Below are positions 16,473 to 25,400 of a stretch of DNA of 64,000 bases, piece after piece. A program made the translations under genes and the position numbers. Each line of letters opens with the position of its first letter. Position 1 is the stretch's first letter. Origin of the DNA: Nocardia ninae NBRC 108245 (lineage in GTDB: Bacteria; Actinomycetota; Actinomycetes; Mycobacteriales; Mycobacteriaceae). The notes under the pieces were generated by a model. It was given only the letters and a program-made list of their open reading frames with translations. It was not told the DNA's origin and ran no database searches. The DNA is taken from the NCBI RefSeq assembly GCF_007990755.1, contig NZ_BJXA01000040.1:1-64000 (forward strand). The letters run 5' to 3'.

Positions 16473-16621
16473 TATTCAGTCACTTCATCTCATTCCGGGA
16501 AGTTCATCCTCTACCCGGCCAATGCGACTTTCTTCTCTGCTGACGGGATGAACCATATAACAGCGGCGCGGGAATGTCTACAGTGGCGACTGCAGATTTT
16601 CTGCGCGTGTCCCGTCGCAGC

Positions 16622-17095
16622 TCAGAGCGCCGCGGGCCGCGTGGCAAGGGCGTGTTCGGCCGCCGCGCGCAGTTCTTCGAGCCGGGCTCGTTCCTCGGAT
16701 GTGTAGTCGCGGACCTGGTCGTCGAGCACGCACACGGTGCCGTACACGCTGCCGTCCGGGTTGTGCACGGCCAACCCGAGGTAGTTGACCAAGCCGAACT
16801 CCACTTCGTCCTCGTTCCCCGCGAAGTCCGGGTCGGTGCGCGAATCACGCACGAACAGTTCGGTGTCGTTGTCGACCACTCGCTCGCAGTACAGCTCGTG
16901 CGCCTCCGGGAAGGCCGAGCCTTTCTTACCTTCGGCGCCCACCGTGTAATGCACCTCCGCCGCGCCGGCCGTCGCCTCCACCGCCATATGTGTCGACGTC
17001 GACCGCATTACCAACACCGACCGCACCCCCAACTCGGTTGCGGTCTGCGCGAGCAGCGATTCGATCGGCCGGAATTGCGCACTGCTGTCGGACAT
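16622..17095 (-). CDS. GAF-domain protein
   Basis: A 157-aa single GAF domain (residues about 10-150), with the typical core YLGLAVHNPDGSVYGTVCVLDDQVRDYTSEERARLEELR. Stand-alone GAF proteins bind small ligands or sense redox state and often act through partners; no output domain is fused here. ATG 17095 follows GAGAGG at 5 nt; a longer frame to 17209 exists but has a Cys-rich, non-domain N-terminus. Its C-terminal Ala/Arg tail is short. Confidence 0.75.
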   Translation of the reverse strand: MSDSSAQFRPIESLLAQTATELGVRSVLVMRSTSTHMAVEATAGAAEVHYTVGAEGKKGSAFPEAHELYCERVVDNDTELFVRDSRTDPDFAGNEDEVEFGLVNYLGLAVHNPDGSVYGTVCVLDDQVRDYTSEERARLEELRAAAEHALATRPAAL

Positions 17096-17236
17096 GAGGA
17101 CCTCTCCTGGCACGAGACACACGGGACAAGTCGTCCCACTGTCCTCGGCCGGCGCCCCGGTGACCAGGATTGCGCTCACGGTGCCGGAAACCGGCGCGGC
17201 GGAACTCATCGGAATCCGCCGCAGATGCTCTGGAGC

Positions 17237-17944
17237 TCAGGCGACAATCTGGGTGTACGCCGCGCGAATGTGTGACTCTGCGTCGCTGAGGTAATCGGCC
17301 AGCATCTGCTCGGCCTCGGCGGTTCGACCGCCGACCATCGCCTCGTAGATCTCGTGATTGCGGGCCAGGTAGGGCTCGTGGAAGGTCAGCGGATCGGCCA
17401 TCACATGGAAGACCAGACGCAGCTCGTTCCACACGCTGGACATCATCTCGTCCAGCCGCCTGCTGCGGTTGAGCGCGGCGATCGCCTTGTGGAAGTCGAT
17501 GTCGGCCGTGCCGACGCCGGTCCAATCCTGTTTCGCGGCACAGGCATCCGCGTGGGCGAGCGCGGCGGCGAGGTCGGTCGGCGGCGAGCCCGCGGGATCG
17601 AAACCGTGCACCGCGGCACCCTCGATCACCCGGCGGCACTGGTAGAGCTCCGCGACATCGGCCGGAGTCGGGATGCGTACGAACGCACCACGATTGAGCT
17701 CGTGGGTGACCAGCCGTTCCTCGATCAGCGAGCGGAACGCCTCACGCAGCGTATTGCGCGAAACACCCAGTGCCGCACAGATATCCGGCTCGGACAGCCG
17801 GGTGCCCGGCCGCAGCGACCCGTCCAGGATGCTGGCCCGCACGATGTCGGCGGTCTGCGAACTGCGACTGGAGCGGGCGAGCAGGCCCTTGTGTTCGGAC
17901 AGTGCCGTGTAGACGGGATCGGGCCGATCTACCGGTGTCGTCAT
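17237..17944 (-). CDS. GntR-family (FCD) regulator of the pxp locus
   Basis: A 235-aa GntR protein. Winged helix at residues about 25-90 (ADIVRASILDGSLRPGTRLSEPDICAALGVSRNTLREAFRSLIEERLV), then an all-helical FCD effector domain. ATG 17944 is preceded by GGAGG at 5 nt. It is divergent from the MFS-pxpB-pxpC operon and presumably controls it in response to an organic or amino acid. Two palindromes in the 157-bp divergent region are candidate sites. Confidence 0.85.
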   Translation of the reverse strand: MTTPVDRPDPVYTALSEHKGLLARSSRSSQTADIVRASILDGSLRPGTRLSEPDICAALGVSRNTLREAFRSLIEERLVTHELNRGAFVRIPTPADVAELYQCRRVIEGAAVHGFDPAGSPPTDLAAALAHADACAAKQDWTGVGTADIDFHKAIAALNRSRRLDEMMSSVWNELRLVFHVMADPLTFHEPYLARNHEIYEAMVGGRTAEAEQMLADYLSDAESHIRAAYTQIVA

Positions 17945-18032
17945 CCAAACCTCCGCGGACCAGTGGCTTTGCTGTTCGAGCATAACCCAGTGATCGAACC
18001 GCCAGCCGACGATCCCACCTTAGGATTGCAGA

Positions 18033-18045
18033 ATCGTTCAACGAT
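18033..18045. promoter_or_regulatory. 13-bp palindrome, candidate GntR operator
   Basis: ATCGTTCAACGAT is a perfect odd-length palindrome in the divergent region between the gntR-type gene and the MFS gene, 57 bp before the latter. Confidence 0.4.
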
Positions 18046-18059
18046 CCGTAGTCTGCTGT

Positions 18060-18069
18060 GACGTACGTC
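18060..18069. promoter_or_regulatory. 10-bp palindrome in the same divergent region
   Basis: GACGTACGTC, a perfect palindrome 15 bp after the first one. It may be a second site for the GntR protein or chance. Confidence 0.25.
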
Positions 18070-18101
18070 GCTCTCCTGAGCTCGAGCATTGCGAGGCAGC
18101 C

Positions 18102-19379
18102 ATGAGCCTTTCCACAGACCTCCCGGTGGATCCGGCCGAAAAGTCACAACCCTTCGACTGGTTCCGAACGTTGAGCGCCAAAGGCAAGAAGGCCTTCCTC
18201 GGCGCGTTCGGCGGATATGGCTTGGACGCCTACGACTTCCAGGTGCTGCCGCTGGCGCTCGGTGCCATCTCGTCGTACTTCGTCATCAGCTCGGGCCAGG
18301 CGGGCCTGCTGACCACGGTCACCCTGCTGGTGTCCGCGCTCGGTGGCGCGCTGGCGGGCGTGCTGGCCGACAAGATCGGGCGAGTGCGCACGCTGCAACT
18401 CACCGTCGCCACCTACACCCTGTTCACCGTGCTGTGCGGTTTCGCACCCAATTTCGAGACGCTGCTGGTCTTCCGGGCATTCCAGGGTCTCGGCTTCGGC
18501 GGTGAATGGGCCGCGGGCGCGATCCTGGTCGCCGAGTACGCGCAGACCAAGTATCGAGGCCGCACGGTGGCCTACGTGCAAAGCGCGTGGGCCGTCGGCT
18601 GGGGCTTGGCGGTCCTGGTCTACACCCTCGTCTTCCAGTTCGTCAGCGAAGACCTCGCCTGGCGGGTGCTGTTCTGGACCGGTGCGCTGCCCGCATTGCT
18701 GATCATCTGGGTGCGCCGCAATCTGACCGACTCCGAGACGGTCACCCAGCGCCGGGAATCGGCGGGTAATCGGGCGGGATCGTTCGTGTCGATCTTCCGG
18801 CGCGACCTGCTCCGGACGACGTTGTTCGCCTCCTTGCTGGCCACCGGTGTCCAGGGCGGTTACTACACCCTCGCCACCTGGCTGCCGACCTTCCTGAAGA
18901 AGACCCGCGACTTGAATGTCGTTGGTACCGGCGGTTATCTGTTCCTGCTGATCGGCGGTGCGTTCCTCGGGTATGTCACCGGCGGCATCCTCGCCGACCG
19001 GATCGGCCGCAAACGCACCATCCAGCTCTTCGCCGTGTTGTCGGTCGCCTTCATGGTTTCCTACATCCAGGTGCCGGAGGGGGCGAACACCATGGTGCTG
19101 ATCCTCGGCTTCCCGCTGGGCTTCTGTACCGCGGCCATCTTCTCCAGCTTCGGGTCGTTCCTGTCCGAGCTGTACCCGACCGCGTCCCGTGGTACCGGGC
19201 AGGGCTTCACCTACAACTTCGGTCGTGGTGTCGGCGCCGTATTCCCCACCGTGGTCGGCTTTTTGGCCTCTACCACGCTGGGGCTGGCCGGCGCGATGAT
19301 GTTCGGCGCCTTCGGATATGTTCTCGCGGTCATCGCGCTGTTCGGCCTGCCGGAAACCCGCGGCCGCGAATTAGCCTGA
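18102..19379 (+). CDS. MFS transporter
   Basis: A 425-aa major facilitator with 12 predicted membrane segments. The loop 2-3 motif is present twice (GVLADKIGRVRT about residue 90; GGILADRIGRKRT about 295). GLDAYDFQVLPLAL in helix 1 is typical of the metabolite/aromatic-acid proton symporter group. It sits 10 bp before pxpB, so the likely cargo is 5-oxoproline or a related cyclic amide or carboxylate; this is inferred from context. ATG 18102 is preceded by GAGGCAG. Confidence 0.85.
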   Translation: MSLSTDLPVDPAEKSQPFDWFRTLSAKGKKAFLGAFGGYGLDAYDFQVLPLALGAISSYFVISSGQAGLLTTVTLLVSALGGALAGVLADKIGRVRTLQLTVATYTLFTVLCGFAPNFETLLVFRAFQGLGFGGEWAAGAILVAEYAQTKYRGRTVAYVQSAWAVGWGLAVLVYTLVFQFVSEDLAWRVLFWTGALPALLIIWVRRNLTDSETVTQRRESAGNRAGSFVSIFRRDLLRTTLFASLLATGVQGGYYTLATWLPTFLKKTRDLNVVGTGGYLFLLIGGAFLGYVTGGILADRIGRKRTIQLFAVLSVAFMVSYIQVPEGANTMVLILGFPLGFCTAAIFSSFGSFLSELYPTASRGTGQGFTYNFGRGVGAVFPTVVGFLASTTLGLAGAMMFGAFGYVLAVIALFGLPETRGRELA

Positions 19380-19389
19380 AGGAGGGTCG

Positions 19390-20049
19390 ATGTCCGCGAT
19401 CACCGTGCCGAGGGCGCCGCTGCGGATCCTGCCCGCGGGGGACCGGTCGATGCTCGTCGCGCCCGACGAGCACGCCGATCTGGTCGCGTTCATCGACCTG
19501 CTCCGCCGCGAATTGCCCGGCGGTGTGCACGATGTGCTGCCCGCCGCGCAGACCGTCCTGGTCACCATGACCGATGCGGCGGACAGCCGGGCCGTCGAAG
19601 AGCAACTGCGGCAGCTGTTTCGGAGTATCCAGGGGGCGGGCTCGGCCGAGGCGTTACCGGACGACGTGCGCACCATCCCGGTCCGCTATGACGGGCCGGA
19701 CCTGGAAAGCGTTGCGGCACAGCTGGGTATCTCGGTCCGCGCGCTGATCGCCGCGCACACCCGCACGGTGTGGCGGTGCTCGTTCATCGGATTCGCTCCG
19801 GGGTTCGGTTATCTCGAGTCCACCGAGTCCGGGTTGGCGGTACCGCGCCGGTCCGAGTCCCGGACGTCGGTCCCTGCCGGCTCGGTGGCGCTGGCCGACG
19901 GATACAGCGCCGTCTACCCGCGGCGTTCGCCCGGCGGCTGGCAGCTCATCGGCACCACCGACGTCCGGATGTGGGACCTCGACCGGGCCGAGCCGTCCCT
20001 GCTGCGCCCGGGCACCCGGGTCCGTTTCACCGAGGAGGCCGGCGAATGA
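19390..20049 (+). CDS. pxpB: 5-oxoprolinase subunit PxpB (KipI family)
   Basis: A 219-aa protein of the KipI/PxpB family, one part of the three-protein ATP-dependent 5-oxoprolinase PxpABC that opens pyroglutamate to glutamate. The FIGFAPGFGYL and GSVALADGYSAVYPRRSPGGWQLIG blocks are diagnostic. It starts at ATG 19390 behind a strong AAGGAGGG. The gene overlaps pxpC by four bases (ATGA). No pxpA (LamB/YcsF) is in the window. Confidence 0.9.
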   Translation: MSAITVPRAPLRILPAGDRSMLVAPDEHADLVAFIDLLRRELPGGVHDVLPAAQTVLVTMTDAADSRAVEEQLRQLFRSIQGAGSAEALPDDVRTIPVRYDGPDLESVAAQLGISVRALIAAHTRTVWRCSFIGFAPGFGYLESTESGLAVPRRSESRTSVPAGSVALADGYSAVYPRRSPGGWQLIGTTDVRMWDLDRAEPSLLRPGTRVRFTEEAGE

Positions 20050-20921
20050 CCGTGGTACGCATCCTCGATGCAGGTTTGCTGAGCACCATCCAGGACCTCG
20101 GCAGGCCCGGCTGGTTCTCCATCGGCGTCGGCGTATCCGGCGCGGCCGATCGAGGTTCGCTGAAGCTGGCGAATCGGCTGGTCGGCAACCCCGAGGACGC
20201 CGCGGGCATCGAAACCTTGCTCGGCGGACTGGAACTCATGGCCGAGGCGCCGGTGCTGCTCGCGGTTACCGGTGCCGACGCGCCGATCGTCGTGGACGGT
20301 GTCGCCCAGGCGCACGCGTCCGTTCTCGCGTTGCGCACCGGGCAGCGACTGAAGCTCGGCACGGCCACCGCCGGGTTGCGCGTGTATGTCGCGGTGCGCG
20401 GCGGTATCGCCGTCGATCCGGTGCTCGGCTCGCGCAGTAGAGACACGCTTGCCGGACTCGGCCCCGAGCCGCTGGCCGAGGGTGCCCAGCTCAGCGTGGG
20501 TCCGACGGAGAACTTCCCGTGGCCGAATATCGAGGTGGCGCCGGTGCCCCCGATCGACTCCGGCCTGGTCACCGTCCGGGTGCTGCTCGGCCCGCGGGAC
20601 GACTGGTTCACCGACCCGCAGTCGCTGTTCACCGGCCGCTGGCAGATGACCGACCGCGCCGACCGCGTAGGTGTGCGGCTGGCCAGGGTCGGCGACGGAG
20701 CGCCACTGACCCGGATCAACGACAAGGAGCTGCCGACCGAAGGAGTACCCCTCGGCGCGATCCAGGTGCAACCGAGCGGTGAACCGGTCGTCTTCCTCGC
20801 CGATCACCCCATCACCGGCGGATATCCGGTCGTCGGAACCGTGATCACAGCCGACGTCGACCTGCTCGCACAGCTGCGACCAGGGCAACAGCTGCAATTT
20901 CGCCCGGCGCACCCTGACTGA
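20046..20921 (+). CDS. pxpC: 5-oxoprolinase subunit PxpC (KipA family, cyclophilin-like)
   Basis: A 291-aa KipA/PxpC protein. The start (ILDAGLLSTIQDLGRPGWFSIGVGVSGAADRGSLKLANRLVGN) and the blocks YVAVRGGI, QVQPSGEPVVFLADHPITGGYPVVGTV are standard for the family and for the biotin-dependent carboxylase/allophanate hydrolase subunit it resembles. It is translationally coupled to pxpB. Without pxpA close by, the partner must lie elsewhere or the pair acts on another cyclic substrate. Confidence 0.9.
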   Translation: MTVVRILDAGLLSTIQDLGRPGWFSIGVGVSGAADRGSLKLANRLVGNPEDAAGIETLLGGLELMAEAPVLLAVTGADAPIVVDGVAQAHASVLALRTGQRLKLGTATAGLRVYVAVRGGIAVDPVLGSRSRDTLAGLGPEPLAEGAQLSVGPTENFPWPNIEVAPVPPIDSGLVTVRVLLGPRDDWFTDPQSLFTGRWQMTDRADRVGVRLARVGDGAPLTRINDKELPTEGVPLGAIQVQPSGEPVVFLADHPITGGYPVVGTVITADVDLLAQLRPGQQLQFRPAHPD

Positions 20922-21062
20922 CTTCGCATCGTCAGGACTTATGCAGATTGCACAGGGGTAGCCGGCAAACCCTGGCCGGTTGCGTAGTGACACCTCTGCT
21001 AGCGGTCGTGTGAACTGAGACCTCGTTCGGTCCGTCGGGCGCTCGATGGTGTCCCGGTTGGC

Positions 21063-21082
21063 GGCCGCTGTGTGCAGCGGCC
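21063..21082. other. 8-bp stem hairpin before the lipase gene
   Basis: GGCCGCTG-TGTG-CAGCGGCC is a perfect hairpin between pxpC and the lipase gene, with no T run. It may end the pxp transcript or be a chance GC-rich repeat. Confidence 0.25.
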
Positions 21083-21123
21083 TCTGGCTTCGATGTCAGC
21101 TTCGCCCGAGAGGTACCCCGATT

Positions 21124-22440
21124 GTGATCCAAGTTCGTCGTGCCATATTCGCAGTAGGTTTCGCGCTCACTGTTTCCCTTGCCGTTGCCGTGACGGCAAC
21201 CGCCGAAACGGATTCGCCGAGCACCGGACCGCAAGCCACCTGGCCGGTCCGCCCCGACGAGAACCAGCTGCCGCCACTGCCGAGTGAAACCGACATCTAC
21301 CGGTTCATCCCCGTTCCGATGCCCGCGGACGATCACTGGTACGACGACCCGGACGATCTCGACCGCTACGCCAACGGTGACGTGATCCGCAAGCGCGTGG
21401 TCACCAGTTATCTGCTCGGCGTGCCGTGGCCGCCGGTGCACACCGAACAGATCCTCTACCGCAGCACCGACAGCCGGGACCGCCCGATCGTCACCGCCAC
21501 CACCGTCATGGTCCCGGGGATCCCCTGGCTCGGCCCCAGCCCGCGCCCGGTCATCTCCTATCAGGAGGCGATCGACGGTCTGGACCCGGCGTGCAACCCT
21601 TCACACACCGTGCGCGCGGGAACCATGAAGGAAACCCAGCTGTTGCTGCAGTTCCTCGGCGAAGGCATGGCGGTGACAATCCCCGACTTCAACGGCAAGA
21701 CCAGCACCGCCCTGGCGCCGAGCGAGGGCCACATGGTGCTCGACGGTGTCCGCGCGACCCGGCGCGCTGGCCTTGGTTTGGCCGACTCGCCGATCGGACT
21801 CTGGGGATACTCCGGCGGCGGCAGCGCCACCGGCTGGGCGGCCGAACTGCACCGCGGCTACGCCCCCGAACTGCCGATCAAGGGCAGCGCCCAGGGCGGT
21901 GTGCCCGGCGACAAACACGCCATGACCCTGTTCGCCATGGACGCAGGGCCCGGTATCGCCGGGCAGGCCGATTTCGTCGGCTGGATCTGGCTGATCGGAC
22001 TGTCCAGGGAATTCCCCGACCTGCTGCCCCTCGACAAGTTCCTCACCGCCGACGGCATGACCATGGTCCACGACATCGAACACCGCTGCCTCTACACCGC
22101 GGCCGCCACCGGCGCATGGCGCCCACTGAAGAACTACCTCAAAGACCCGAAAGCGTTCCTGGACCCCGACATCCAAAACGTCCTGCACCGAGACAGTCTC
22201 GGCTACGGCGACACCCCCGACGTCCCGATCGCCATGTGGCACTCCACCACCGACCCGATCATCCCCATCGCCGCCATCGAACCCGTCGTACAACGCTACT
22301 GCGCAGCCGGCGCCAACCTCCGCTTCTTCAGAGTCCCTGCCTCCGAACACATCTCGGCCGAACTCATCGGCTACGAACCATCACTGCTCTGGCTCACCGC
22401 GGTCCTCGCGGGCGCCGACCCCGGGCCGACCACCTGCTGA
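21124..22440 (+). CDS. secretory lipase (LIP family)
   Basis: A 438-aa exported lipase. A signal peptide is clear (VRRAIFAVGFALTVSLAVAVTATAE). The nucleophile elbow is GYSGGGSATGWAAEL (Ser about residue 223). A DPIIPIAA segment gives the acid and ASEHISAE the histidine near the C-terminus. The family is common in mycolate actinomycetes and acts on lipids or other esters outside the cell. GTG 21124 is used; GAGAGG lies about 9 nt before it. The 3' end overlaps the NRPS reading frame on the other strand by 70 bp. Confidence 0.85.
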   Translation: MIQVRRAIFAVGFALTVSLAVAVTATAETDSPSTGPQATWPVRPDENQLPPLPSETDIYRFIPVPMPADDHWYDDPDDLDRYANGDVIRKRVVTSYLLGVPWPPVHTEQILYRSTDSRDRPIVTATTVMVPGIPWLGPSPRPVISYQEAIDGLDPACNPSHTVRAGTMKETQLLLQFLGEGMAVTIPDFNGKTSTALAPSEGHMVLDGVRATRRAGLGLADSPIGLWGYSGGGSATGWAAELHRGYAPELPIKGSAQGGVPGDKHAMTLFAMDAGPGIAGQADFVGWIWLIGLSREFPDLLPLDKFLTADGMTMVHDIEHRCLYTAAATGAWRPLKNYLKDPKAFLDPDIQNVLHRDSLGYGDTPDVPIAMWHSTTDPIIPIAAIEPVVQRYCAAGANLRFFRVPASEHISAELIGYEPSLLWLTAVLAGADPGPTTC

Positions 22441-25400
22441 CCGGCACCGAGAATCGGGTCAGGTGCGGGTAAACCCTGTGCAGCGCCGGACGGCAAAAAA
22501 CCGGAGGCGATGAACTCGCTGATGTAGGCGTCGAGGGCGGCCTCGGTGATCGGTGGACAGGTGATGCCGGTGCCGTCGAGGGCGGAGCGGGTGTGGGCAT
22601 CGCTCCAGTCGAGGCGGGCGAGGCCGAGGTAGTTCGAGCTGAGCAGTTCGGCGCGGACGAGTGAATCGTCACCGGCGGCGTTGCGCCGGTGGGATTCGGC
22701 GGTGAGGGCGGCCCGCACCGTGTCCAGTGGGGCGGTGGTCACCGGTAGTCCGTGGCGGCGAAGGCGGGCGAAGATGGTTTTCACGGCCACCGGGGTCTTG
22801 TTGACCAGGTGGTACACGGTCTCTGCGCGAGGGTGGGTGGTGAGTTCCACGATGGCGCGGGACACGTAGGTCGCCGGGCTCAGCGAGACGGCCGCATCGC
22901 TGACATCCGGTGCCTGCCCGAGGATCGCGGCGGCGCGGATCATGTTCCAGAACGAATCATCGGCACTGTTCAGGCCGGCTTGCGGGTCGCCGCAGATGGT
23001 TCCGGGGCGGTAGATGCCGATCGGTACCCCGCGGTCGCCCGCTTGCCACACCAGTTCCTCTGCGGCCCACTTGGACAGGACATAGCCGTTCTCGGCGAGC
23101 CGGTCTGCCCGCAGTCGGGTGGTTTCCACGATGAGGCGGGGTGTCGCTGTCTTGGCGACAGTGGTGCCCAGCGTGGAGACGAAATGTACCGGTTTGAGCC
23201 GGTGTGTCGTCGCCAGCCGGAGCACGTCGCGGGTGCCCTCGACGTTGGCCGCGCGCAGTCGTGCGTACGGATCGATGTGGTTCACGCGGGCACCGTTGTG
23301 CAGGATCACGTCGACGGTCTGAGCGAGATGGTCGTACTCGCTGTCGGAGAGCCCTAATCGTGGCGCGGCGAGATCACCGGGCACCGCGACGATTCGGTCC
23401 TCGGCGGCCTCGTCCCACAGCCGGTAGCGCTGTAGTACCTGCCGGATTCGATCGGCACCCTGGCCCGCGGTTTCGGCGCGCACCAGACACCACACCTGTG
23501 TGTCGGTGTGCTCCAAAAGATCTCGGAGCAGATGCGCTCCCAGGAAGCCGGTCGCGCCGGTCAGCAACACCACGCGCGGTGTCCCGGTGTGCGGGGCGAG
23601 ATCGTCGTGGACGGTGATGTCGTCGTCGAGTACGGCGTCCTCTGTCGGGGTCGGCACCCGAGTCTGCGCGGCCGTCCCGGTGAGGTGCGCGGCGAGGCCG
23701 CCCACCGTGGGGGTAGTGAGCAGTGCCGACATTGGCACGTCGCGCGCCAGTCGGGCCGAAAGCCGTTGATGCAGGGTGAAAGCCATCAGCGAGGAACCGC
23801 CGAGCTCGAAGAAGTCGTCGGTCACCCCGATGGGGGAGACCGCCAGCACCTCGGCGAATACCTCGGCGATCTCGATCTCCAGCGGCGTCGACGGGGCGAC
23901 GCCGTCGCGTGCCGCGAAAACCGGCAGGGGGAGTGCCGCCCGGTCGAGTTTGCCGCTGGTATTTACCGGCAGCGCATCGAGCAGCAGCACCGCCGACGGC
24001 ACCATGTAGGCAGGAAGCATGCGAGAGAGCGACTGTCGCAATGCATTTGGGTCGACCTCCGAGTCGGCTGCCGCGACGACATAGCCGACCAGCCGGACGC
24101 CACCGCCGGACGGTTTCACCGCGACCGCCGCCTGCCCGACGCCAGGGTCGGCGAGCAACGCGGTCTCGATATCGCCGAGTTCGATGCGATGCCCGCGGAC
24201 CTTCACCTGGAAGTCGCTGCGCCCCAAGTAGTCCAGGTTGCCGTGCGAGTTCCAGCGCACGAGATCCCCGGTCCGGTACATCCGTACACCCGGCTCGGCC
24301 GGATTCGCGACGAAGCGTCCGGCGGTGAGTCCAGGCGCACCTTTATAGCCGCGCGCCAACTGGACTCCGGCCAAATACAGTTCACCGACCGCGCCGACCG
24401 GCACCGGCCGCAGCCGCGTATCGAGAACGAACACCCGCGAATTCCACTCCGGCACACCGATCGGCACCGTGGCCGCAGGCTCGGCCGCGTCGACGTGATG
24501 CTGGGTGATGCTCACCGCCGCCTCGGTCGGCCCGTACAGGTTGTGCACCTCGGCGCTGCTGATCGCCGCGAACGCTCGTGCGGTCTCCGGCGCCAAGGCC
24601 TCACCGATAACGAAAACCGCACGCAGCGAAGACACTTCGCCGGCGGTGGCATGTCCGGCGAACGCCGTCAGCATGGTCGGCACGAAATCGGTGAGCGTGA
24701 CCCGGTGCGCGGCGATCAGCCCGCACAGCGCCGTCGGATCCCGATGATCGTCAGGGCCGGCCAGCACCATTCGCGCGCCGGCCCGCAGCGGCAGGAAGTA
24801 CCCCCACAACGACACGTCGAACGTTGCCGGCGTCTTCTGCAAATAGGTGTCGGCGGCGTCGACCTCGTACTGATGCTGCATCCAGTCGAGCTGATTGACG
24901 ATCGCCTCGTGACTGACCACCACACCTTTCGGGCGCCCGGTCGAGCCGGAGGTATAGATGACATACGCGGGATGGTCACCACGCAACGGCATCCGCCGTT
25001 CGTCGTCACGGACGGGCGTTGAGTCCAATCCGGTCAGATCCAAGGTGTCGACGGCGTGCGCCGCCGTAACCGTGAACGCGTCCCCGCTGGTGGTCAACAC
25101 GCAGTGCGGCGCAGCGGAATCCAGCACATAGCCGATCCGCTCGGCGGGATGATCCGGATCGATCGGCACCCAGGCGCCGCCCGCTTCGGCGATCGCGCAC
25201 AGTGCGACAACCTGATCGAGGGAACGCCGCATAGCCACCGCGACAACGGCTTCCGGCCCGACACCCTGCCCGATCAGCCACCGCGCCAACCGATTACTTC
25301 GGGTTTGCAATTGCCCATAGGTCAGCGTCGCCGAACCGCACACCACGGCGACGGCATCCGGCGTGGCCGCGGCCCTGCGTTGCAGTGCCGCGCCGAGGGT

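Larger units (their letters stand above)
16155..16621. other. 467-bp gene-poor region with four strong inverted repeats
   Basis: No convincing protein gene. Four inverted repeats are exact or nearly exact: 16180-16210 (13-bp stem, 5-nt loop), 16230-16248 (8-bp stem, 3-nt loop), 16258-16287 (9 bp with one G-T pair, 12-nt loop) and 16428-16472 (16 bp with one bulged base, 12-nt loop). Transcribed on the minus strand they would form the leader of the small MerR-like gene. The stretch between the third and fourth repeats (16297-16420) shows nothing I recognise. Confidence 0.55.

Noticed and set aside
18060-18069. Second palindrome as a definite GntR operator
   Set aside because: Ten-base palindromes are frequent in GC-rich DNA; it is kept only as a weak feature.
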